Below, piece after piece: positions 15,559 through 24,347 of a stretch of 50,968 bases of DNA. Position numbers and translations under genes: made by a program. Under the pieces are notes generated by a model, which worked only from the letters and a program-made list of their open reading frames with translations, ran no database searches and was not told the DNA's origin. Within the stretch, counting starts at the first letter, position 1. Every line of letters starts with the position of its first letter. Source of the stretch: Prevotellaceae bacterium (GTDB taxonomy: Bacteria; Bacteroidota; Bacteroidia; Bacteroidales; Paludibacteraceae); NCBI GenBank assembly GCA_031271465.1, contig JAISVR010000040.1, forward strand, positions 1-50,968, written 5' to 3'.

Positions 15559-17895
15559 TTATTTTTTCACAAACCGTTTCCGTTTAGGTTTATCCGAACT
15601 ATCCTGTTCCTCAATCAGCTTCAAACACTCCTCAAGCGTAAGAGTAGTAGGATCCTGCGTTTTAGGAATCTTGTAGTTATTCTTTTTGTACGAGATATAC
15701 GGACCATAGCGTCCGTTCAAAATCAGCAAATCCTCATTCTCCGCAAAAGATTTAATAACCTTGTTGCGGTCCTCCTCGCGTTTACTTTCAATAAGCTCCA
15801 CCGCCCGCTCATAACTAACACTCAGCGGATTGTCGGTCTTAGGCAGCGAAACAAATTTGTTGTCGTGCCGGATATACGGACCAAAACGCCCCACGGCAAC
15901 ACTAATCTCTTTCCCCTCAAACTCACCCAGTTTACGCGGCAGCTTAAGTAAGTCAAGAGCTTCCTCGAGCGTCATTGTCTCAATACTTTGCCCTTTCAGC
16001 AGCGAAGCAAAGCGCGGTTTCTCGTCGCTTTCCGGACTTCCGATTTGCACTACCGGACCATAGCGACCGATTTTAACCGACACAGGTTTTCCCGTCTCTG
16101 GGTCATTACCCAGCAGTGTTTCACCCACCTTAAATTCCGTTTTAACCTTTGAAGCTTCTACCGTAGGGTGAAAATCTTTATAAAAATCATCAATCGTCTT
16201 TTCCCATTTAACCTTACCCTCCGCAATTTCGTCAAACTCCTTTTCAACACTTGCCGTAAAGTTATAATCCATTATGTTCGGGAAAAAATGCGACAAAAAA
16301 TCATTCACCACAATGCCCGTATCCGTTGGGAACAGTTTAGCCTTCTCGGCATTCACTGTTTCCTCTTTTATTTCATCTTTAATAATACCTTTTTTCAGCA
16401 CAAGCAAATTATACGGGCGAATTTCGCCTTCGCGGTCGCCTTTCTCCACATAGCCTCGGTTCTGAACCGTTGAAATCGTAGGCGCGTAGGTCGACGGACG
16501 ACCAATACCAAGTTCCTCAAGCTTGCGCACAAGACTTGCTTCCGTGTAGCGCGCAGGCTTTTGCGTAAAGCGTTCCTGTGCCGTAATTTCGTCTATTTGC
16601 AACACTTCGCCCGCAGAAAGCGGAGGCAACATACCGCTGTTTTCTTGCTCTCCGTCCTCATCGGTCGATTCAAGATACACACGCAAAAAACCATCGAATT
16701 TCAACACTTCGCCCGTTGCTACAAACTTCTCTTTCGTAGTTGAAATATTTATCGTAGCCGTAGTGCGTTCCAGTTCGGCATCAGCCATTTGCGAAGCAAT
16801 GGTGCGTTTCCAAATCAAGTCGTAGAGGCGTTTTTCCTGTGCCGTTCCGCTCGTTTCGTGTGCGTTCATATACGACGGACGAATAGCCTCATGAGCTTCT
16901 TGTGCGCCTTTACTCTTAGTATGGTAGTGGCGGCGTTTAGGATACCGATCGCCTGCCATGCTAATAATTTCCTCTTGCGCGCTGTTAAGCGCAAGTTCCG
17001 ACAAGTTCATCGAATCGGTACGCATATAAGTAATCTTACCCGCTTCATACAGCGATTGAGCTACGCGCATTGTTTGGTTTACCGAAAAACCCAGCTTGCG
17101 TGCCGCTTCCTGTTGCAAGGTAGAAGTAGTAAAGGGCGCGGCAGGCGATTTCTTCACCGGCTTGGTAACAATATTTTCGATGTTAAATTCCGCGTTTTTA
17201 CATTTTTCAAGAAAAAGCATCACCTCTTCCTTTGTTTTCAGGCGGTTTTGCAATTCCGCTTTCAACACAATAGCTTTACCGTTTTTATCTTTCTCCGAAA
17301 GAAGAAACTCTGCCGTGATACGATACGAAGCTTCAGGTTTGAATTGCTGGATTTCGCGTTCCCTGTCCACAATCAAGCGTACGGCAACCGACTGTACCCG
17401 TCCGGCAGAAAGCGAAGGCTTGATTTTTTTCCATAATACCGGCGAAAGCTCAAAACCCACAATTCGGTCGAGAACCCGGCGAGCTTGCTGTGCATCTACC
17501 AGGTTAATATCTATTTCGCGCGGATGTTCAATAGCGTTCAAAATGGCAGGTTTCGTAATTTCATGAAACACAATGCGCTTAGTCTTCTCTTTCGGCAATT
17601 CGAGCACCTCACTTAAATGCCACGAAATAGCTTCACCCTCGCGGTCTTCATCCGAAGCCAGCCACACTGTATCAGCATCTTTCGAAGCTTTCTTCAATTC
17701 GGAAACTACTTTGGCTTTATCTTTCGGAACCACATATACCGGACGATAATCATGCTCAAAATCAATGCCCAACCCTTTTTCGCTCAGGTCGCGGATATGC
17801 CCGAAGCTGGACAATACGGAATAATCCTTACCAAGGAATTTCTCAATGGTTTTTGCCTTTGCGGGCGACTCTACTATAACAAGGTTTTTGGGCAT
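15559..17895 (-). CDS. topA: DNA topoisomerase I
   Basis: The type IA topoisomerase that relaxes negatively supercoiled DNA. A start at the second Met (MPKNLVIVESPAKAKTIE) gives 778 residues and fits the family. It has an N-terminal Toprim domain (VESPAKAKTI; SDEDREGEAI with the acidic metal triad), a catalytic core with the active-site Tyr in ITYMRTDS (about residue 290), and C-terminal GRYGP/GRFGP repeat modules (about 590-740) instead of the four-Cys zinc fingers of the enterobacterial enzyme. It ends in a basic tail (KPKRKRFVKK) likely to contact DNA. It is flanked by repeats and appears monocistronic. Confidence 0.95.
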   Translation of the reverse strand: MPKNLVIVESPAKAKTIEKFLGKDYSVLSSFGHIRDLSEKGLGIDFEHDYRPVYVVPKDKAKVVSELKKASKDADTVWLASDEDREGEAISWHLSEVLELPKEKTKRIVFHEITKPAILNAIEHPREIDINLVDAQQARRVLDRIVGFELSPVLWKKIKPSLSAGRVQSVAVRLIVDREREIQQFKPEASYRITAEFLLSEKDKNGKAIVLKAELQNRLKTKEEVMLFLEKCKNAEFNIENIVTKPVKKSPAAPFTTSTLQQEAARKLGFSVNQTMRVAQSLYEAGKITYMRTDSMNLSELALNSAQEEIISMAGDRYPKRRHYHTKSKGAQEAHEAIRPSYMNAHETSGTAQEKRLYDLIWKRTIASQMADAELERTTATINISTTKEKFVATGEVLKFDGFLRVYLESTDEDGEQENSGMLPPLSAGEVLQIDEITAQERFTQKPARYTEASLVRKLEELGIGRPSTYAPTISTVQNRGYVEKGDREGEIRPYNLLVLKKGIIKDEIKEETVNAEKAKLFPTDTGIVVNDFLSHFFPNIMDYNFTASVEKEFDEIAEGKVKWEKTIDDFYKDFHPTVEASKVKTEFKVGETLLGNDPETGKPVSVKIGRYGPVVQIGSPESDEKPRFASLLKGQSIETMTLEEALDLLKLPRKLGEFEGKEISVAVGRFGPYIRHDNKFVSLPKTDNPLSVSYERAVELIESKREEDRNKVIKSFAENEDLLILNGRYGPYISYKKNNYKIPKTQDPTTLTLEECLKLIEEQDSSDKPKRKRFVKK

Positions 17896-18043
17896 ATTTA
17901 TCAATAAATTTTATGTTCCGGTTAAAAATTGCCTGCAAAATAACAAAAACAACTTGCTATATTCCAAATTTTTAGACGCTTATTTTTCTACACATTAATT
18001 AATTAGCTATCAACAATCGTTTCAATGCGTCGAAAAGCAGTAA

Positions 18044-18074
18044 TTTGAATCTTGAAATTAAAACTCTACCTTTG
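18044..18074 (+). promoter_or_regulatory. Promoter of truA
   Basis: TTTG (18044-18047), 19 bp, then TACCTTTG (18067-18074), a full match to the Bacteroidetes consensus. The -7 box ends only 4 bp before the likely ATG at 18079, implying a leaderless or nearly leaderless transcript. Confidence 0.65.
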
Positions 18075-18078
18075 CGGC

Positions 18079-18840
18079 ATGGTTCAACGATATTTTATGT
18101 ATATTTCCTACAACGGGAAAAATTATCACGGTTGGCAAATACAGCCCAACGGTATTTCGGTACAGGAAATACTCGAAAAAGCGTTGACCACCTTGCTGCG
18201 TAACCTTACTACAGTAGTAGGAGCCGGTCGAACCGACGCCGGAGTCCATGCCCGCGAAATGATAGCCCATGTCGATTTTAACGAGGCTATTGCCGATGCC
18301 GAACATTTTATATACAAACTCAACAGTTTATTGCCTAACGATATAGCGATACATCGAATACTGCCCGTTTGTGCCGATGCTCACGCCCGTTTTGATGCCG
18401 TATCCCGTTCGTACGAATATTGGTTGACGAGCGAAAAAGACCCGTTTTTATACGATTGGGCTGCTCGCGTTCCGGGCGAGTTGGATTTTGAGGTAATGAA
18501 TCGTGCAGCACGCTTGTTGTTCCACTACAGCGATTTCACCAGTTTCAGCAAGCTGCACAGCGATGCAAAAACCAATAATTGCACAATTTCAAATGCTCGC
18601 TGGCAACAGCGCGACAATGTATGGATTTTCAGCATCACTGCCGACCGTTTTTTGCGCAACATGGTGCGCGCCATTGTAGGTACGCTGCTCGAAGTGGGGC
18701 GTGGAAAACTTTCCGAAGACGATTTTCGTTCCATCATCGAAGCCAGAAACCGTTGTCGGGCAGGCGTATCGGTTCCTGCAAAAGGCTTGTATCTGACGAA
18801 AGTTGAATACAACGAAGATATTTTTTTTGTAAAAAAATGA
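18079..18840 (+). CDS. truA: tRNA pseudouridine(38-40) synthase
   Basis: TruA converts uridines 38-40 in the anticodon arm of tRNAs to pseudouridine. From MVQRYFMYI the product is 253 residues, the usual length. It shows the N-terminal [14 protein letters not shown] segment, the catalytic Asp motif [11 protein letters not shown], and the C-terminal [14 protein letters not shown] motif. An in-frame upstream ATG at 18052 lies inside the promoter and is unlikely to be used. An alternative start is the Met at 18097 (MYISYNG). It is followed by rpmE2 with its own promoter. Confidence 0.93.
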   Translation: MVQRYFMYISYNGKNYHGWQIQPNGISVQEILEKALTTLLRNLTTVVGAGRTDAGVHAREMIAHVDFNEAIADAEHFIYKLNSLLPNDIAIHRILPVCADAHARFDAVSRSYEYWLTSEKDPFLYDWAARVPGELDFEVMNRAARLLFHYSDFTSFSKLHSDAKTNNCTISNARWQQRDNVWIFSITADRFLRNMVRAIVGTLLEVGRGKLSEDDFRSIIEARNRCRAGVSVPAKGLYLTKVEYNEDIFFVKK

Positions 18841-18848
18841 TTGAGCCC

Positions 18849-18879
18849 TTTGAAATTCAAAAAAAGCTGCGTACTTTTG
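18849..18879 (+). promoter_or_regulatory. Promoter of rpmE2
   Basis: TTTG (18849-18852), 19 bp, then TACTTTTG (18872-18879). The transcript would start about 50 bp before the rpmE2 ATG. Confidence 0.6.
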
Positions 18880-18933
18880 CAAGCCATTTTTGGGATAGAG
18901 TAAACATACATTAAAATATAAAGATATACAGAC

Positions 18934-19188
18934 ATGAAAAGCGGAATTCATCCAGAAACTTATCGTCCGGTCGTATTTAAAGATATGTCCAACGGCGATA
19001 CATTCATCTCCCGCTCGACAGCTGTTTCGCGAGAAACCATCGAGATTGACGGAGAAACATTACCATTAATTAAAATAGATATTTCGAGCACTTCGCATCC
19101 TTTCTATACAGGGAAATCGAATTTGGTTGATACAGCAGGTCGCGTTGATAAATTCAACTCACGCTACGCAACTCGCGGCAAGAAATAA
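18934..19188 (+). CDS. rpmE2: 50S ribosomal protein L31 type B
   Basis: 84 residues starting [17 protein letters not shown], with SHPFYTGKS and the C-terminal [11 protein letters not shown] typical of L31. The zinc-binding Cys residues of the type A protein are absent, so this is the zinc-independent type B form. It has its own promoter and a clear terminator after it. Confidence 0.95.
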   Translation: MKSGIHPETYRPVVFKDMSNGDTFISRSTAVSRETIEIDGETLPLIKIDISSTSHPFYTGKSNLVDTAGRVDKFNSRYATRGKK

Positions 19189-19213
19189 TCTTTTTTTGAC
19201 GAAACAACATGGA

Positions 19214-19244
19214 AACCTCGCTTTTTTAAGCGGGGTTTTTATTT
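19214..19244 (+). terminator. Intrinsic terminator of rpmE2
   Basis: AACCTCGC (19214-19221) pairs with GCGGGGTT (19230-19237), one G-U pair, followed by a T-run. It lies 25 bp after the rpmE2 stop. Confidence 0.8.
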
Positions 19245-19263
19245 TTCGGAATGAATGCTTTTT

Positions 19264-19360
19264 TAAGCTTGTAAAAACAAACTATCGCCGTCATGCGAGG
19301 AACGAAGCAATCTCAGTACAGGAATGGATTGCTTCGTTTCTCGCAATGACGAACAAGCCT
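19264..19360. repeat. Interspersed repeat family 1
   Basis: AAGCTTGT at the left and ACAAGCCT at the right frame GTCATGCGAGGAACGAAGCAATC and its inverted partner GATTGCTTCGTTTCTCGCAATGAC (shown here in pieces of a longer arm). It lies between two convergent genes. Confidence 0.65.
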
Positions 19361-19383
19361 CAAAAGGATAGTTTCGTTATTTT

Positions 19384-19914
19384 TCAGTTGGAAATAACTT
19401 CGTCCATTTTTACATCGAATTGTTCGACAGGAATTTCGGGCAATAGCTGAAAGTCGAAACAAATACCGATTTTTTTACCATGAAAATCGGCAAGAAATCG
19501 GTCATAATAACCTTTGCCGCGCCCGAGGCGTTGCCCTTGCGGAGAAAAAGCAATGCCGGGCACAATAGCAAGGTTGATTTCATCTTCGCATACAGCGGTT
19601 GCCGGTTCGGATATACTGAAACAACCGCTCTGCATGTTTTCCTTACCATCAAAAAGATAAGGAGCAATGTCGTCGTCGATGATAATCGGCAGGAGAATTG
19701 TTTTTTGCATACTCCATCGTTCCACAAAATCATGCGTATACACTTCGTCGGGCAACGACCAATAAAGCAATACCGTTTTTGCCTGTATAAACAACGGGTG
19801 CTGTTCCAGTTTTTGCAAAATGGCAGAAGATTTCCGATGCAACTCATCTGCCGAAAAAGCAAATTTTCGCTGTCGGATTTCTTTTCGTAAGGTCGATTTT
19901 TCTGAAGATAACAT
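19384..19914 (-). CDS. 5-formyltetrahydrofolate cyclo-ligase
   Basis: 176 residues, the usual size for MTHFS, which converts 5-formyl-THF to 5,10-methenyl-THF using ATP. Diagnostic parts are the N-terminal LRKEIRQRK helix, the strand VLLYWSLPDEV, and the C-terminal ATP/Mg motif GQRLGRGKGYYDRFL. It starts 7 bp after the stop of the helicase gene on the same strand, so they probably share a transcript. Confidence 0.92.
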   Translation of the reverse strand: MLSSEKSTLRKEIRQRKFAFSADELHRKSSAILQKLEQHPLFIQAKTVLLYWSLPDEVYTHDFVERWSMQKTILLPIIIDDDIAPYLFDGKENMQSGCFSISEPATAVCEDEINLAIVPGIAFSPQGQRLGRGKGYYDRFLADFHGKKIGICFDFQLLPEIPVEQFDVKMDEVISN

Positions 19915-19921
19915 AAAACTG

Positions 19922-22384
19922 TTAATTGTGTTGGTTTGCCAAATAATCCAAATGATTTGCTACCATACGCAGTTCGGTGTACGACACATCATTTCCCAAT
20001 GCCTCGCGGGCAGGAGAGAGGCTGCGCGAACCGGCAGTGTGGAAATAATCGGAAATTCGCCGTAATTTTTCATCTCCAACAAATAAACTTACAGCCAAAT
20101 CACCTGTCGAAACAAAATGCGCCAAATGCCCTTCAATGGTAGAAGCAATCATGCCGCGCTCGGCAGCAATTTCGGTTATCGTTTTGCCTTGTTTGTACAA
20201 TTCAAAGGAAATATCTTTTGTGTTTTCTTTCGGCTTTTTTGCCTCGGTCGATTTCTTTTTGAGTGGGATATGTTGCGGCGGAGTAATGCCTTTCCGTTCG
20301 CAGTAGTCGGCAATAATTTCGATAATATCGGCACCGAATTGCGACACTTTTTTGTTGCCCATGCCGTTTATTCGCTTTAAATCCTCGCCGCTTTGAGGTA
20401 AATATTCCACCATTTCGTAGAGCGATTTTTGTGAAAAAATCATGTAGTTTTCCACATTCAATTCGTCGGCTTTGGCACTGCGCCAACTACGCAGCATATT
20501 GAAAAGTTCCTGATGTTCAATGTTATGTTCAAGATTTTTCGTTTCGGCATATTTAGCAACATCTTTCACTTTGCTTTTTTCGAGCACGGCAATGGCGCGC
20601 GTGTCGAGTAGTAATTTTACTGCAAAGCCTCTTTCGCAAGCGGCAAGACAGAGGCGTTTTACGCGCAGTTCATCTTCGAGGCGCGCTACGGCATCGTTAA
20701 GCTGTTTACGCAGACTTTTGTTGTCGATATCCAAATCAACACGCATAAGCTCCTCATTAATAACTGTTTTTATTTTTTCACCGAAATATCCGGCAGCCTT
20801 TCCAATGCGCTCTTGCAGGGCTTCATTTTGTTCCACATCTGCCTGTGTGATGAGCAAAGTAGCTATTTGTGCATGAAATTTTTCGGCAACGGCAAGCAAA
20901 TCATTTTGCATCGCTGTCCATATTCGGCGAAAAGCATCTTTAAGCGGTTGCAGCAAACTACCCGAATTGTCGTCGATAATTCGGTTGATGCCGCCCACGA
21001 GCGAGCGTATCCGGTTGAAACGGAATAAATCTGCCAACAGTTCGTGTTGAAAAGTCAGTCGAGCCTGATTGAGCCGTTCCTCATCAGGTGGATTTTGTTC
21101 GATGTGGCGGATAAAACTACTTACAGTATTGTCACTGATAATGCTTCGGTTGCCGATTGGCGAACTGAGTACCATTCCTTCGAGTGTTTTGCAGCGGCTT
21201 AAGGCAACATATACCTGCCCATGAGCAAAGGATGCTTCGGCATCGATTATTGCCCGTTCGAAAGTTAAACCCTGACTTTTGTGAATGGTTATTGCCCACG
21301 CCAGTTTGAGTGGAAACTGTGTAAACGAACCTTCCACCGTTTCACTTATCTCGCCGGTTGTTTGGTCGATAGTATATTTGATATTTTCCCATACAAGAGG
21401 TGTAACGATGATTTCGTTGTCATCATCGGGGCATTGCACCACGATTTCGTCGTCGTCCATACGAGTTATTTTGCCTATTTTTCCGTTGAAAAAAAGCTTC
21501 TCGCGCGAAGGATCGTTTTTTACAAACATTACCTGCGCGCCCGTTTTCAGGTGTAAATCGTATTCGGTGGGGTAGGAGTATTCGGGAAAATTGCCTGTTA
21601 TGGTGGCGGTGAATTTCTTTTCTTTTGCAGGAAGCTTTTGCAGCTTGTTATCGTTGATGCGTTGTGCCTGAGCATTGTGTGTGCAAAGAGTAATATAACC
21701 CTCGTCGTCTTTTGGAGCAAAATTTGGAATATATCGACGGTTAAGAGCTTCGAGCGATGCAGCATCAAGACGATTTTCGCGTACACGATTAAGCAGGGCA
21801 ATAAAGCTATCGTCCTGCTGGCGAAACACATGCGTCAGTTCGATACTCACAAAGGAAGTTTCGCGCAGTGCCTGCGAGGAAAAAAAATACACCGTGTCGT
21901 AGTGGGAGCGGAGCAAGGCGCGTTCGTCGTCCTTTACCACGGGAGCAAGCTGCTGTAAATCACCAATCATAAGCAATTGTACGCCGCCAAAGGGTTTCGA
22001 GCGGTCGCGAAAACGGCGCAATACTTTGTCTATTGCGTCGAGCAAATCGGCGCGAACCATGCTTATTTCGTCAATCACCAGCAGGTTGAGGCTGCGAATG
22101 ATATTGATTTTTTCGCGCGCGAAACGCATTTGTTCGTTGGGATTTTTCTGTTCGCCTACCTGCGGGGCAAACGACAGTTGAAAAAACGAATGTATCGTTA
22201 CTCCACCCGCATTGATAGCAGCCACACCTGTGGGAGCTACTACAATCATGCGCTTAGGCGACCGTTCTTTGAGATTTTTGAGAAAGGTGGTTTTACCCGT
22301 TCCTGCTTTGCCGGTAAGGAAAATATGCTCGCCGGTGTATTGTACGAAATCGAATGCAAGTTGAAGTTGTGCGTTGCTTTGCAT
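19922..22384 (-). CDS. PIF1/RecD-like helicase with HRDC and HTH domains
   Basis: Starting at MQSNAQLQLAFDFV the product is 820 residues; an upstream Met at 22435 would add 17 hydrophobic residues that look untranslated. Walker A GKAGTGKTT (about 23-31), Walker B LVIDEISM (about 100), a UvrD/RecD-type C-terminal block (FPLKLAWAITIHKSQGLTFERA, VYVALSRC; about 350-400), a helical middle, an HRDC domain (about 650-730, LFNMLRSWR to IIADYCE) and a winged HTH_40-like end (ELYKQGKTITEIAAERG). It is probably a DNA repair or replication helicase; substrate unknown. Confidence 0.85.
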   Translation of the reverse strand: MQSNAQLQLAFDFVQYTGEHIFLTGKAGTGKTTFLKNLKERSPKRMIVVAPTGVAAINAGGVTIHSFFQLSFAPQVGEQKNPNEQMRFAREKINIIRSLNLLVIDEISMVRADLLDAIDKVLRRFRDRSKPFGGVQLLMIGDLQQLAPVVKDDERALLRSHYDTVYFFSSQALRETSFVSIELTHVFRQQDDSFIALLNRVRENRLDAASLEALNRRYIPNFAPKDDEGYITLCTHNAQAQRINDNKLQKLPAKEKKFTATITGNFPEYSYPTEYDLHLKTGAQVMFVKNDPSREKLFFNGKIGKITRMDDDEIVVQCPDDDNEIIVTPLVWENIKYTIDQTTGEISETVEGSFTQFPLKLAWAITIHKSQGLTFERAIIDAEASFAHGQVYVALSRCKTLEGMVLSSPIGNRSIISDNTVSSFIRHIEQNPPDEERLNQARLTFQHELLADLFRFNRIRSLVGGINRIIDDNSGSLLQPLKDAFRRIWTAMQNDLLAVAEKFHAQIATLLITQADVEQNEALQERIGKAAGYFGEKIKTVINEELMRVDLDIDNKSLRKQLNDAVARLEDELRVKRLCLAACERGFAVKLLLDTRAIAVLEKSKVKDVAKYAETKNLEHNIEHQELFNMLRSWRSAKADELNVENYMIFSQKSLYEMVEYLPQSGEDLKRINGMGNKKVSQFGADIIEIIADYCERKGITPPQHIPLKKKSTEAKKPKENTKDISFELYKQGKTITEIAAERGMIASTIEGHLAHFVSTGDLAVSLFVGDEKLRRISDYFHTAGSRSLSPAREALGNDVSYTELRMVANHLDYLANQHN

Positions 22385-22440
22385 TATAACTGGTTTTTTG
22401 AGAAGAAAACAACAAAGGTAGAAAAAATCGTACAAGTATT

Positions 22441-22471
22441 TTTGTGCATGTAGAAAAAAGTTTTACTTTTG
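22441..22471 (+). promoter_or_regulatory. Promoter of tRNA-Leu
   Basis: TTTG (22441-22444), 19 bp, then TACTTTTG (22464-22471), 15 bp before the mature tRNA start. Confidence 0.6.
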
Positions 22472-22486
22472 CAGCGCGTTACATTT

Positions 22487-22568
22487 GCGGCTGTGGCGTA
22501 ATTGGTAGCCGTGCCAGACTTAGGATCTGGTGCCGAGAGGCGTGGGGGTTCGAGTCCCTTCAGCCGCA
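22487..22568 (+). tRNA. tRNA-Leu (TAG)
   Basis: Acceptor GCGGCTG pairs with CAGCCGC, discriminator A, anticodon stem CCAGA/TCTGG around TAG, a variable arm (TGCCGAGAGGCG) of the long class II type, and T-loop GTTCGAGTC. CCA is not encoded. It has its own promoter and terminator. Confidence 0.95.
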
Positions 22569-22578
22569 CTAAGAAAAA

Positions 22579-22608
22579 ACTACAAGAAACTTCTTGTAGT
22601 TTTTTTTG
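22579..22608. terminator. Bidirectional terminator (tRNA-Leu / lolD)
   Basis: AACTACAAGAA pairs perfectly with TTCTTGTAGTT around 2 nt and is flanked by an A-run on the left and a T-run on the right. It can end the tRNA transcript on plus and the ABC gene transcript on minus. Confidence 0.8.
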
Positions 22609-22611
22609 TAT

Positions 22612-23268
22612 TTATGAATCACAAACCATACCGTCGTTCATTTCGATAATCCTGTCCGAAATGGCAGCCAGATGCTGGTCGTGTGTAACGATAACGATGG
22701 TTTGCCCCAGCTCGTTGCGCAGGTCGAAAAACAGGCGGTGCAGTTCTTCCTTGTTGCGGCTGTCGAGGCTGCCCGAAGGTTCGTCGGCAAGAATCACCGA
22801 AGGCGAATTAATTACCGCGCGTGCTGCTGCCACTCGCTGCTTTTCGCCTCCCGAAAGTTGTGCAGGCTTGTGGTCGAAGCGGTCGGAAAGTTTCAAAAAA
22901 TCGAGCAGTTCTTTGGCGCGATGCTCTGCTTCGCGCGGAGGCATTTTAGCAATCAATGCAGGTATCATTACATTTTCGAGTGCCGAAAACTCGGGCAGCA
23001 ATTGGTGAAACTGAAAGATAAACCCTATTTCCCGATTGCGAAACAGGGCTAAATCCCGTTCTTTAAGTTTGCTGATATTCGTTTGGTTAATAACCACAGT
23101 TCCGCTGTCGGCTTTATCGAGCGTGCCGATAATTTGCAGTAAGGTTGTTTTTCCAGCCCCGCTCGGTCCCACTATCGACACGATTTCTCCTTTGCTAACT
23201 TGCAAACTCACGCCTTTTAATACCTGCAAATCGCCAAAACTTTTTGTTATATTTTCTGCTGTAATCAT
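22612..23268 (-). CDS. lolD: LolD-like ABC transporter ATP-binding protein
   Basis: 218 residues with Walker [11 protein letters not shown]-loop ([13 protein letters not shown]), signature LSGGEKQR, Walker B VILADEP and H-loop VIVTHD. The Q-loop text with [16 protein letters not shown] is characteristic of the lipoprotein-releasing LolD/MacB group, which powers transfer of lipoproteins from the inner membrane. No permease lies next to it, so the LolCE partner must be elsewhere. The small basic gene at 23278-23490 precedes it by 9 bp on the same strand. Confidence 0.85.
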   Translation of the reverse strand: MITAENITKSFGDLQVLKGVSLQVSKGEIVSIVGPSGAGKTTLLQIIGTLDKADSGTVVINQTNISKLKERDLALFRNREIGFIFQFHQLLPEFSALENVMIPALIAKMPPREAEHRAKELLDFLKLSDRFDHKPAQLSGGEKQRVAAARAVINSPSVILADEPSGSLDSRNKEELHRLFFDLRNELGQTIVIVTHDQHLAAISDRIIEMNDGMVCDS

Positions 23269-23277
23269 TTTTTCGAA

Positions 23278-23490
23278 TTAAAAAAGAGTAGGATGGTCTT
23301 CATCAAATTGTTTTAAAATGGCGGTAATAAGTGTTTCGCGTACAAAACGCGACTTATTTTTCACTTTATAGGTGGTGATGTATCGGTTCAACGCCTTCAT
23401 TTCGTCGTCGTTGAGCATAAACGCCACGCGGTTTTTGCGTGTAGGAGCTGTGCGTTGTTTTACGGGTTCTTTTACGGTTTTCTTTTTCAT
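23278..23490 (-). CDS. Small basic protein, ribbon-helix-helix-like
   Basis: 70 residues from the ATG at 23490 (MKKKTVKEP). A basic Lys/Arg/Pro-rich leader is followed by RVAFMLNDDEMKALNRYI and KSRFVRETLITAIL, a strand-helix-helix pattern like MetJ/Arc-type DNA-binding proteins. A longer reading from 23532 adds 14 residues without support. It lies just before the lolD-like gene. Function unknown; DNA binding is inferred from fold pattern only. Confidence 0.65.
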   Translation of the reverse strand: MKKKTVKEPVKQRTAPTRKNRVAFMLNDDEMKALNRYITTYKVKNKSRFVRETLITAILKQFDEDHPTLF

Positions 23491-23582
23491 TCGAGTTGCG
23501 AAAGAATATTTTTCGGCACATATAGCGAGCAAAAGTAGTAATATTTGCCTGAAAAATGTATTTTTGGCGAAAAATTTATGCT

Positions 23583-23933
23583 ATGAACCACGAATCGCTA
23601 CGCAACTATTGCCTCTCGAAACCGCATGCTACCGAGCATTTTCCGTTCGACGATGTGTCGCTGGTATTTAAGGTGGGCGGAAAAATGTTTGCTCTTTTGC
23701 CTCTCGATGTCGCCCCGATGATTTCGCTTAAGTGCGACCCCGAATTGGCTATCGAACTGCGTGAAACTTATCCTGCTGTGCAACCGGCTTTTCATTTCAA
23801 CAAGAAACATTGGAACCAAATTGTGATGGACGGAAGCATCACCGAACGGCAAGTGCATGAATGGATTGACCTCTCGTACAATTTGGTATATAAAAGTCTT
23901 AGCCGGAAAGTGAAAGAAGAACTTGAGGCATGA
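23583..23933 (+). CDS. MmcQ/YjbR family protein
   Basis: 116 residues from MNHESLRNYCLSKPHATEHFPFDD. The features KVGGKMFALLPL, KCDPELAIELRE, PAFHFNKKHWNQI and the C-terminal LSYNLVYKSL are those of the YjbR/MmcQ (DUF419) family, which has a CyaY-like fold and often binds DNA. An in-frame Met at 23556 is less likely as a start. It is divergent from the small basic gene. Confidence 0.88.
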   Translation: MNHESLRNYCLSKPHATEHFPFDDVSLVFKVGGKMFALLPLDVAPMISLKCDPELAIELRETYPAVQPAFHFNKKHWNQIVMDGSITERQVHEWIDLSYNLVYKSLSRKVKEELEA

Positions 23934-23954
23934 CGAAACCCTCGCTATCGTTTA

Positions 23955-24092
23955 ACCCCTCGCCCTTTGGACACTCCCCTTGAAACAAGGGGAGTGTTAT
24001 GCACAAACAGTTTTTATTGTACAAACACAATGCCTGTGCAATACTGTCCCCTTATTTTAAGGGGACGAGCGAAGCGGAGGGGGTTAGAAAAA
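23955..24092. repeat. Interspersed repeat family 2
   Basis: One copy: CTCCCCTTGAAACAAGGGGAG, CACAAACAG...TTGTACAAACACAATGCCTGTGCAATA, then AAGGGGACGAGCGAAGCGG. The rest of 23934-24230 holds no gene I can support. Confidence 0.65.
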
Positions 24093-24171
24093 TAGATACA
24101 GCGCCCGCCCTATCCCTACAAAAAATATTTTTTATCCCCCAAAAAAGAAGAAATATTTCAAAAATAATACT

Positions 24172-24179
24172 ACTTTTGT
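24172..24179 (+). promoter_or_regulatory. Possible -7 box of the split gene
   Basis: TACTTTTG fits the Bacteroidetes -7 box, but no -33 TTTG is found at the right distance. It would give a leader of about 160 nt before the ATG at 24348. Confidence 0.3.
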
Positions 24180-24240
24180 CCCCGTCTTCTACATACAATC
24201 TTGGGCAAATAATCAAATAATTTTTTTGAACAAGATAAAG

Positions 24241-24323
24241 GCAACGCCCCTATGGTGGTTGGAACGAAAGAACCAACTACAAACGCCCTGCGTATGTGGA
24301 AGACACACCTACGGGGGCGTTGC
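24241..24323 (+). promoter_or_regulatory. Structured leader candidate with alternative pairings
   Basis: GCAACGCCCC (24241-24250) can pair with GGGGCGTTGC (24314-24323), closing a junction that holds an 8-bp hairpin (GTGGTTGG/CCAACTAC, 24255-24280). A second AACGCCC (24282-24288) can instead pair with the same 3' arm, in a longer hairpin through CGTA/TACG and TGTG/CACA. The two pairings exclude each other, as in switch-like leaders. It lies 24 bp before the ATG of the split gene. I cannot match it to a known riboswitch class. Confidence 0.35.
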
Positions 24324-24344
24324 TATTTATCACAATTCTTATAA
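24252..24344 (+). CDS. Possible 30-codon leader peptide
   Basis: An ATG-started frame (MVVGTKEPTTNALR...) lies wholly inside the structured leader and stops at TAA 3 bp before the ATG at 24348. Such placement fits a leader peptide, but the frame could be chance or the remains of a longer gene. No clear ribosome-binding site. Confidence 0.25.
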   Translation: MVVGTKEPTTNALRMWKTHLRGRCYLSQFL

Positions 24345-24347
24345 AAT

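Noticed and set aside
24241-24323. Hammerhead ribozyme or integron attC site
   Set aside because: A CGAAAG stretch and inverted arms are present, but the CUGAUGA core and the attC GTTRRRY/RYYYAAC boxes are missing.
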